Part shown: in pieces, positions 57,781-64,000 of the stretch | How the letters are laid out: the number at the start of each line of letters is the position of its first letter | How positions within the stretch are numbered: position 1 is the stretch's first letter | Assembly (NCBI RefSeq): GCF_003987355.1 | Contig: NZ_PIPR01000001.1 | Span: forward strand, 1,798,001-1,862,000 | Reading direction: 5' to 3' | Origin: Pseudidiomarina aestuarii | GTDB taxonomy: Bacteria > Pseudomonadota > Gammaproteobacteria > Enterobacterales > Alteromonadaceae | Length of the DNA stretch: 64,000 bases | Translations under genes and position numbers: made by a program | The notes under the pieces: model-generated | What the model was told of the DNA's origin: nothing | What the model saw: the letters and a program-made list of their open reading frames with translations, nothing else | The model's database searches: none

Positions 57781-58272
57781 CTAAAATGACACTTCCAGCC
57801 AGTCATCCGCAGCTTGAAATGTCAGACTTTGAAGGGGTCCACGTCCTTCAATATTAACCAGATTTTGCTGCGACGCCCAGATATCTTGCAGTGCTTGGTG
57901 TTTTAACTTGAGACCTGCCAGCGACTTCGGCATAGCAACCTCTTGATAAACCCAGATATTAGCGCCATCAATTTGCTGCCCAACCGGTTCCAAATTCAAG
58001 CGCTCACCCGCGAGGGTAGCCAGCTGGAAACGCTCCATCACATAACCGGCAAATTGCTCTCGCGTTTCTGCACTATCATGAATATCAGCACCTTTGGCAT
58101 CAAACAGCACACTCACCGCATGCTCGGCATCGTGCAGGTTGAAGCGATGCATTACCTCAATGTTGCCGGTTCGTTCGTTGAATAAGACCGTTGTCACTGC
58201 GGTTTTTAGTTGATGGGCAGATGCGCTGCCCATCAACACTACAGCGAGCACGGTCTCAATCAAATACTTCAT
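57781..58272 (-). CDS. Secreted DUF6702-like protein
   Basis: The 163-residue product has a signal peptide (TVLAVVLMGSASAH). The body (LKTAVTTVLFNERTGNIEVM, HRFNLHDAEHAV) fits the DUF6702 pattern of small periplasmic proteins. It overlaps the M1 peptidase stop by ATGA, an arrangement that suggests a shared job, but the function is unknown. Confidence 0.75.
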   Translation of the reverse strand: MKYLIETVLAVVLMGSASAHQLKTAVTTVLFNERTGNIEVMHRFNLHDAEHAVSVLFDAKGADIHDSAETREQFAGYVMERFQLATLAGERLNLEPVGQQIDGANIWVYQEVAMPKSLAGLKLKHQALQDIWASQQNLVNIEGRGPLQSLTFQAADDWLEVSF

Positions 58273-60737
58273 TGATCGTCGTTCTCTATTTCATCTTTGT
58301 CGTCATCATCAGCAGTCTTCAGCTTTGATTTTGACTCTTGCATCAAGTCGCGACGAATGTGATCAGCCTGACGATTACTTTTAAATGCCTCAATGCGCGA
58401 TGGAATAATTCGGCGCGGATAGTAATTATTTACAATATCCACATCAGCCGTTTCCCATTGTGGATCCACAGCAAAATCAGTCACTTCTTTGTCGGTCACA
58501 ATCAGTTTACTGACATTCTTCGCGTTCCGACGCCAAATCTCAGCCGGAATGTGCATGGAATCTTTGGTGCCATCGGCATAGGTCCATTCCAGTAGGATAG
58601 GCATTACCAGTCCGCCCAAATTGCTGAAATCCAGAACATAATAGTTTTTATCTTCGCTCACAGCTCGATCAAATACGCGACGTTCCCACGGCTCAAGTTT
58701 CTCCAGGAAACTCTGATACGCATTCCGCTGCTTGTTGGTCACTGTAAACTCGTCATTCTCATCGTAGAAGTCGGTTACATCTGGGTTTAACTCAACCCAG
58801 GTTTTACGTCCTTCCGCTTGATTGCGTTCCACGAAAAGTGACGTCGGTTTATTTGCTTCTTCTTGGCGACGGCGCTCCCAATCGATATCCGGATCTTTCG
58901 TATCCATCCGTAATTTGTAGACACGGTCCAAACTGATATCGACATGGTCTGTTGAGTAGAACCAGCCGCGCCAGAACCAATCTAAGTCCACACCTGAAGC
59001 TTCTTCCATAGTCCGAAAGAAATCCGCTGGTGTAGGTCGTTTGAACATCCACCGGCGAGCGTATTCTTTAAATGCGTAATCGAATAGCTCACGGCCCATA
59101 ATCACTTCACGTAAAATATTCAACGCAACTGCGGGCTTGGTGTAGGCGTTGGGGCCCAAATTTAGAACGCTATCTGACTGCGTCATGATGGGGACTTGAT
59201 TAGTCGACTTCATATAATCAATGATGCCACGCGCTTCAACGCCCCAAGGAATATCCGGGTCCCATTCACGCCCGGCAACAGCATCTAAATAGCTGTTTAA
59301 ACCTTCATCCATCCAGGTCCATTGCCGCTCGTCGGAATTCACAATCATTGGAAAGTAAATGTGTCCAATTTCATGAATAACTACACCGATCAAAAAGCGC
59401 TTTTCTGCCAACGAATAGGTGCGACTACCGTCATCTTGAAGTTCCGTGCGCGGGCCATTAAAGGTGATCATTGGGTATTCCATACCGCCGACGGGGCCGT
59501 TCACTGACTGGGCGGTTGGATAGGGATAATCAAATGAGAAGCGAGAATACACTTCCATGGTGTGAATCACTGAAGCAGTCGAATATTTCTCCCATAACTC
59601 ACCCCCTTCTTTGGGATAAAACGACATCGCCAATACTTCCGGCATCACCTTGCCGCCTTGCTCATACACTTGTGCGTCCCAAATGAATTGACGTGACGAA
59701 GCCCAAGCAAAATCACGGACATTCTCGGCCACAAAGCGCCACGTTTTCATTTCGTCAGTGGCTTCTTTCTCGTTTTCGAGTGCTTCTTCCGGCGTCACCA
59801 CAAACACTGGGCGTTCAGCGCCTTTCGCATTGTCTAAACGTTGACGCTGCGTTGCCGTGAGCACGTCTCGTGGATTTTGTAAGACACCTGAAGCCGACAC
59901 AATATGATCAGCCGGCACAGTGATTTCTACTTCAAAATCACCGAATTCCATGGTGAACTCGCCACTGCCTAAGAATTCTTTATTGGTCCACGCTTCATAG
60001 TCAGTAAATGCGGTTACTCGCGGATACCACTGCGCCATTAAGAAAATGTCGTTTCCACCTTCGCGTTCGTCATCCGGAAAATGCTCATAACCTGAGCGCG
60101 CACCAACTGCATCGGACTCAACGATATTAAAACCGAAATCAATTCCAAACTCTGTTTTTTGGCCTGGCTTTAACGGCTGTGGTAAATCCAGTCGAAGCTT
60201 GGTACCCACCACGACAAAATCCATACCTTGACCACGGCTATCACTGATTTTTTTGATTTCGAAGCCGAGCTCGTTGTCGGCCATAAACTGCTGCCGACGC
60301 AATTGCCCTAAACTGATCCGCGCAGGCTTATCAATGCCATTCAAATTCTGCTCTGGTCTGCTTGAGAATGTACTGCTGCGCTCTGCCATGGAATCATTGC
60401 GAAAGATATTCTGGTCTAATTGAATCCAGATATAGCGCAATGTGTAAGGTGAGTTGTTGTGGTACGTAATGGTTTCCGAAGCATCAATTCTGCGTGCCGC
60501 TTCATTGAGTGTGACATCAATGTCGTAGTCTGCTCGCTGTTGCCAGTAATTTTCCCCAGGTTCACCCGCCGCACTGCGATAAACATTCGGAGTTGGTAAC
60601 GTTTCATCCAACTGGCGAAACTTATCCTGATAACTGCCTTTGGTTTGTTGAATAGCGGACTCAGCAACAGCCGTAAACGGCATTACTAAAGCGCTGATCA
60701 GCACACTTGCGCCAATCCAAATAGTCGAATTGTTCAT
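58269..60737 (-). CDS. Secreted M1-family zinc metallopeptidase
   Basis: The 822-residue product from the ATG at 60737 has a signal peptide (IGASVLISALVMPFTAVAES). The catalytic site HEIGH lies near residue 450, with the third zinc ligand 18 residues later (WTWMDEGLN), the M1 gluzincin pattern. An upstream Beta domain precedes it. The C-terminus is highly charged (Lys/Asp/Glu). It is the first gene of a four-gene leftward run. Confidence 0.92.
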   Translation of the reverse strand: MNNSTIWIGASVLISALVMPFTAVAESAIQQTKGSYQDKFRQLDETLPTPNVYRSAAGEPGENYWQQRADYDIDVTLNEAARRIDASETITYHNNSPYTLRYIWIQLDQNIFRNDSMAERSSTFSSRPEQNLNGIDKPARISLGQLRRQQFMADNELGFEIKKISDSRGQGMDFVVVGTKLRLDLPQPLKPGQKTEFGIDFGFNIVESDAVGARSGYEHFPDDEREGGNDIFLMAQWYPRVTAFTDYEAWTNKEFLGSGEFTMEFGDFEVEITVPADHIVSASGVLQNPRDVLTATQRQRLDNAKGAERPVFVVTPEEALENEKEATDEMKTWRFVAENVRDFAWASSRQFIWDAQVYEQGGKVMPEVLAMSFYPKEGGELWEKYSTASVIHTMEVYSRFSFDYPYPTAQSVNGPVGGMEYPMITFNGPRTELQDDGSRTYSLAEKRFLIGVVIHEIGHIYFPMIVNSDERQWTWMDEGLNSYLDAVAGREWDPDIPWGVEARGIIDYMKSTNQVPIMTQSDSVLNLGPNAYTKPAVALNILREVIMGRELFDYAFKEYARRWMFKRPTPADFFRTMEEASGVDLDWFWRGWFYSTDHVDISLDRVYKLRMDTKDPDIDWERRRQEEANKPTSLFVERNQAEGRKTWVELNPDVTDFYDENDEFTVTNKQRNAYQSFLEKLEPWERRVFDRAVSEDKNYYVLDFSNLGGLVMPILLEWTYADGTKDSMHIPAEIWRRNAKNVSKLIVTDKEVTDFAVDPQWETADVDIVNNYYPRRIIPSRIEAFKSNRQADHIRRDLMQESKSKLKTADDDDKDEIENDDQ

Positions 60738-60877
60738 GAAAGAAACCTGTAGGTAATACAAAAAATTTATTAATTTGGAGCATAACAATTCAATGGCATA
60801 CCTACTATTGCGTTAACCATAAAAAAGTGACACTTTGTCGAGAGTTAGACCTTTTTAACAACAACTTATACGTACCC

Positions 60878-62302
60878 ATGACACTAACTCCCCAATCGCT
60901 TGCACGTTACAGCTTATTCATCGCTCTGTGGTTATTGGTTTGGCGACTTTCTGTACTCATGGAATATCAGCCCCATGCGAGTCTCTGGTTTCCGCCCGCT
61001 GGACTCAGTTTCGCTGCTTTTTTGCTACTCGGTTGGCGTGCACTTCTACCCGTCTTTATTGCCTCGTTTTTATCAACACTTTGGATGTATTGGCTAGACA
61101 GCAACATCGTTTCAATTCAGCAACAAATGACCAGCGCAATTTGGTTCGGATTTGCACATATTATTGCCTATGGTTTCGGTGGCACATTATGCGGCTACTT
61201 TTTACAACGTGAGCAGCGACAGAACTTCCCCAAGCAAATCTATATTTTTCTATTATTCGGAGGAGCAACCACTCTACTGGCGACATTCTCTGGCATTATT
61301 GCTCTTCATTTAGCCGACCCGCAGCTACAGATCAATTTCATGACAACCTGGTTGCCTTGGTGGATTGGTGATTTAGCTGGCACTTTTGTGATGGCACCAA
61401 TCTTTATTATCGTCATTATGAAAATCTGGCCACAACTGACCGATTGGACGGGTATTTATCAACAAACAAAAGCGCCGAAAGTAACATCCAAAAATCAGTT
61501 CGTAGTCAAACTCTTGGTGTTGCAATTGTTACTCGCGGTGGTGATGATTGCAGATAACTCCCTCGCAAATCCCGCTCTCGCATTTGCAGTCTTCTTTTTG
61601 AGCTTGCCGCAAATGTGGATTGTTTACTCGGAGAGCTCTTGGCGCGCCATAGTAAGCTTGGCCTTAACCAGCCTTGCAATAGCATTGTGGGTAGGCCTTT
61701 TAGGTATGAGCGACTCGGCTATCACCTATCAATTTGCGCTGTGCGTGATAGCGGCAAACGCCTATTTTGGCATGGCAGTTCCCAACCTTGCCCAACAAAA
61801 TCAAGTGCTCTATCAGCAAAATATTACCGATGGATTGACCGGTATTATCACTCGCCAACATTTTATTGAATGCACCGAAAAAGTGCTGAAACGACAGATT
61901 CTCAATCGACAGCCTGTAAGTTTATTGATTTTCGACCTCGATCACTTCAAAACCATCAATGATACGTATGGGCACTCGATTGGTGATGAAGCGCTCGTTT
62001 CCGCAGCCCAAGCAATCAAGAAACTGATTCGCGAAGGTGACTTAGTCGGTCGCTTTGGTGGCGACGAATTTCTAGTTCTACTGCCCAACCAGAATTTAAG
62101 CGAAGCTGAAGCTACCGCACAGCGATTGAAACGTGACCTACCTACTATTGAAGTCAATGGGCTACAATTACCCCTAACAGCAAGTTTTGGAGTGATTGAG
62201 TTTCAAGCACATGAACAAGTTCAACAGGCACTCATTCGGGCTGACGACGCTTTACGCAGAGCAAAACATCTCGGTCGCAATAAGGTAGCTACAGCACCAT
62301 GA
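60878..62302 (+). CDS. MASE1-GGDEF diguanylate cyclase
   Basis: The 474-residue product has an N-terminal MASE1 sensor with about eight membrane helices (YSLFIALWLLVWRLSVLMEY, SLWFPPAGLSFAAFLLLGWR). A GGDEF domain follows. The active motif GRFGGDEFLVLLP is intact and the inhibitory RxxD site (REGD) lies five residues upstream, so it should make c-di-GMP with product feedback. The start is uncertain: ATG 60878 fits the domain, but no Shine-Dalgarno is visible, and GTG 60827 is 17 codons upstream. It overlaps mioC by ATGA. Confidence 0.9.
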   Translation: MTLTPQSLARYSLFIALWLLVWRLSVLMEYQPHASLWFPPAGLSFAAFLLLGWRALLPVFIASFLSTLWMYWLDSNIVSIQQQMTSAIWFGFAHIIAYGFGGTLCGYFLQREQRQNFPKQIYIFLLFGGATTLLATFSGIIALHLADPQLQINFMTTWLPWWIGDLAGTFVMAPIFIIVIMKIWPQLTDWTGIYQQTKAPKVTSKNQFVVKLLVLQLLLAVVMIADNSLANPALAFAVFFLSLPQMWIVYSESSWRAIVSLALTSLAIALWVGLLGMSDSAITYQFALCVIAANAYFGMAVPNLAQQNQVLYQQNITDGLTGIITRQHFIECTEKVLKRQILNRQPVSLLIFDLDHFKTINDTYGHSIGDEALVSAAQAIKKLIREGDLVGRFGGDEFLVLLPNQNLSEAEATAQRLKRDLPTIEVNGLQLPLTASFGVIEFQAHEQVQQALIRADDALRRAKHLGRNKVATAP

Positions 62303-62769
62303 ATATCGACATCCTAGTCGCCACCACCTCCGGCAATACCGAATACCTTGCCGATCAAATCGCTGAACAACTGCAACACGCAGGGTTTACCACTAGCCTT
62401 CATTATGAACCCGACTACAGTGACCTACTTGAGGCGTTGCGGCAAAGCAACGAAGAAACCTTCTGGTTATGCTGTATAGCGAGTCATGGTGCGGGAGAAT
62501 ATGCCGACTCAATGTTGGACTTTGCCGAACAAATGCATGCCGAAAAGCCGCAACTGGATGAACTTAATTTTACGGTTATTGCTGTTGGCGATAGCTGCTA
62601 TGACACGTTTTGTTCAGCTGGTCGGGATTGTGATGCGTTGTTAGATAAGCTGCATGCGAAACGCGCAATTGAACGCCTTGAAATAGATATGGCTACGGAA
62701 GATCCAGAAGAAAAAGCCGCTGAATGGCTTCCAAAACTAATCACATGGTTAAATAATAAACAGTCGTAA
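62299..62769 (+). CDS. mioC: Flavodoxin-like protein MioC
   Basis: MioC is an FMN-binding flavodoxin located beside oriC in many gammaproteobacteria. The 156-residue product begins MNIDILVATTSGNTEYLADQ with the phosphate-binding loop TTSGNTE, and has the flavin loops CCIASHGAGEYADS and VGDSCYDTFCSAG. It overlaps the GGDEF gene by 4 bp, which would make transcription toward oriC depend on that gene's promoter. Confidence 0.93.
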   Translation: MNIDILVATTSGNTEYLADQIAEQLQHAGFTTSLHYEPDYSDLLEALRQSNEETFWLCCIASHGAGEYADSMLDFAEQMHAEKPQLDELNFTVIAVGDSCYDTFCSAGRDCDALLDKLHAKRAIERLEIDMATEDPEEKAAEWLPKLITWLNNKQS

Positions 62770-62983
62770 ATGTGTATAACCTCTGTTTAAGATCCCCTAA
62801 GCTCTGTTTACTCCCCTGTGATAACTCTGTGTATAACTGTCATTGTGGATAACTACCGATCTTATCCACCGTTTGATCACGGGAACGATCATCATCTGAT
62901 CACAGGGAATGAGATCGTTGTGATCCTTGTTGAATATGCGCTACAAACGCTTATCCACAGAAATTCTTTCCCTAGTAGTAGTA

Positions 62984-63026
62984 GTAATAAAAGATCAAAA
63001 ACAAGATCAAAACCTTTTATAAGATC
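62984..63026 (-). repeat. Three DUE 13-mers of oriC
   Basis: On the minus strand three 13-mers begin with GATCTT: GATCTTATAAAAG (63014-63026), GATCTTGTTTTTG (62996-63008) and GATCTTTTATTAC (62984-62996). They correspond to the L, M and R 13-mers of the E. coli unwinding element, on the mnmG side of the DnaA boxes as expected. Confidence 0.85.
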
Positions 63027-63058
63027 TAACCCACTACAATCCCGCAGCATTTAAGCGT

Positions 63059-63086
63059 TTTGATCTGGATCAATTCACGCTAAAAT
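63059..63086 (+). promoter_or_regulatory. Putative mnmG promoter
   Basis: TTTGAT and TAAAAT separated by 16 bp, about 60 bp before mnmG. GATC sites overlap the -35 region and spacer, so Dam methylation could affect it, as proposed for the E. coli gidA promoter. Confidence 0.5.
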
Positions 63087-63146
63087 ACACGGCTCTGCGA
63101 TCCTCTCTGGGATCCCAAATTTTTTAAGACATTGAGACGGACCATT

Positions 63147-64000
63147 ATGAGTAACCAGCACAACTTTCACCAACACTATGACGTCATTGTCATTGGCGGT
63201 GGTCATGCAGGAACTGAAGCCGCATTGGCTGCAGCTCGCATGGGTTGTCAAACATTGCTGCTCACGCACAACATCGAAACATTAGGACAAATGTCCTGCA
63301 ATCCAGCTATTGGTGGCATTGGTAAAGGTCATTTAGTCAAAGAGATCGATGCGTTAGGCGGTGCAATGGCAATTGCAGCCGATCGCGCTGGTATTCAATT
63401 TCGGACGCTCAATTCTTCCAAAGGTCCGGCAGTACGTGCTACGCGGGCTCAGGCTGATCGAGTTCTGTATCGAGCAGCTATTCGTGAACAACTCGAGAAC
63501 CACGAAAACTTAAGTTTGTTTCAACAAGCCTGTGATGATCTCGTTGTAGAAAACGATCGTGTAATCGGTGTCGTTACACAAATGGGATTAAAGTTTTCAG
63601 CAAAAACAGTTGTTTTAACCGTAGGTACTTTCCTTGGTGGTCAAATACATATTGGTCTCGACAATTATCAAGGTGGTCGAGCTGGTGACCCACCAGCGAA
63701 TGCTTTAGCCAAACGTCTGCGTGAGTTACCACTGCGTGTTGATCGACTCAAAACAGGTACACCACCACGGGTCGATGCAAAGACGATCGATTTCTCAGTC
63801 ATGCAAGAGCAACCGGGTGATTCTCCAACACCTGTATTTTCGTTTATGGGTGATGGCTCCGATCATCCACAACAAATTTCGTGTTACATCACGCATACCA
63901 ACGAAAAAACCCACGACATTATCAAAGGTGGATTAGACCGTTCACCGATGTATTCTGGCGTGATCGAAGGTATTGGTCCGCGTTATTGTCCGTCAATTGA
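63147..64000 (+). CDS. mnmG: tRNA modification enzyme MnmG, 5' part
   Basis: MnmG (GidA) is the FAD-dependent partner of MnmE in wobble-uridine modification. About 285 codons lie in the window, of roughly 630 expected. The N-terminus [20 protein letters not shown] carries the FAD-binding GxGxxG-like motif (GGGHAG). [15 protein letters not shown] and [13 protein letters not shown] are family signatures. It reads away from oriC and is cut by the right edge. Confidence 0.97.
   Translation, partial: MSNQHNFHQHYDVIVIGGGHAGTEAALAAARMGCQTLLLTHNIETLGQMSCNPAIGGIGKGHLVKEIDALGGAMAIAADRAGIQFRTLNSSKGPAVRATRAQADRVLYRAAIREQLENHENLSLFQQACDDLVVENDRVIGVVTQMGLKFSAKTVVLTVGTFLGGQIHIGLDNYQGGRAGDPPANALAKRLRELPLRVDRLKTGTPPRVDAKTIDFSVMQEQPGDSPTPVFSFMGDGSDHPQQISCYITHTNEKTHDIIKGGLDRSPMYSGVIEGIGPRYCPSI

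Larger units (their letters stand above)
62770..63146. other. oriC: Chromosomal replication origin oriC
   Basis: The 377-bp gap between mioC and mnmG has the E. coli-type origin layout. Perfect DnaA boxes TTATCCACA lie at 62951-62959 (+) and 62844-62852 (-). One-mismatch boxes lie at 62771-62779, 62828-62836 (both -) and 62862-62870 (+). I count 14 GATC sites, far above chance, which points to Dam/SeqA control. An AT-rich block with three GATC-starting 13-mers faces mnmG. I found no other gene here. Confidence 0.93.

Noticed and set aside
63097-63128. GATCC/GGATC inverted repeat followed by T-run before mnmG, as a terminator
   Set aside because: The stem is only about five pairs and the elements are also GATC sites of oriC, so a terminator call is not supported.

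Overview
The window is bacterial, gene-dense and about 50% GC by eye. The gene content and order are those of the replication-origin region of a marine-type gammaproteobacterium. The order mnmG-oriC-mioC ... mnmE-yidC-yidD-rnpA-rpmH-dnaA-dnaN-recF-gyrB is what I would expect in the Vibrio/Shewanella/Alteromonadales branch. A member of Alteromonadales such as the Idiomarinaceae is my best guess, but no rRNA gene is present to confirm it.

Left end (1-9833): gyrB (cut by the window edge), recF, dnaN and dnaA run leftward. rpmH, rnpA, yidD, yidC and mnmE run rightward. Two perfect parS-like palindromes lie inside recF, and a one-mismatch copy lies in yidC. DnaA boxes precede dnaA.

9835-15289: a leftward ECF sigma factor/RskA-type anti-sigma pair, followed by a DUF4331 secreted protein, a small lipoprotein, a TPR protein and a fragment resembling the N-terminal domain of HupE/UreJ-like proteins. 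Both the sigma operon and the DUF4331 operon are preceded by the same bipartite motif (GCATCCAA-N14-CGWWTAT). It resembles a SigK-type promoter and suggests one autoregulated circuit. A DUF4199 membrane protein follows.

15350-55328: a nearly complete flagellar regulon. Leftward: flhD-flhC, motA-motB, flhB-flhA-flhF-(flhG-like)-fliA, and a fliD-fliS-fliT-fliK-like-flhX group plus a PilZ/HD-GYP gene. Rightward: three flagellins and fliF-R, with fliE divergent. Leftward: flgB-L. Rightward: flgA and flgM-flgN. Seven good sigma-28 promoters mark the late genes (motAB, fliD, PilZ/HD-GYP, fliC1, fliC3, flgKL, flgMN). The system mixes enteric features (FlhDC, enteric-type MotAB, fliE divergent from fliF) with a polar-type flhF-flhG-fliA tail. 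In that tail the FlhG-like protein keeps only the FlhF-activating helix and has no ATPase P-loop, while FlhF carries a C-terminal extension of about 340 residues. No chemotaxis genes are present.

55325-62769: an S1/P1 nuclease, a PQQ-type sugar dehydrogenase, two small secreted or membrane proteins, an M1 metallopeptidase, a MASE1-GGDEF diguanylate cyclase and mioC. 62770-63146 is oriC itself, with DnaA boxes, three GATC-starting 13-mers and many GATC sites, followed by the 5' part of mnmG. The roughly 52 kb between mnmE and mioC, including the flagellar regulon, therefore sits inside what is normally a compact origin cluster.
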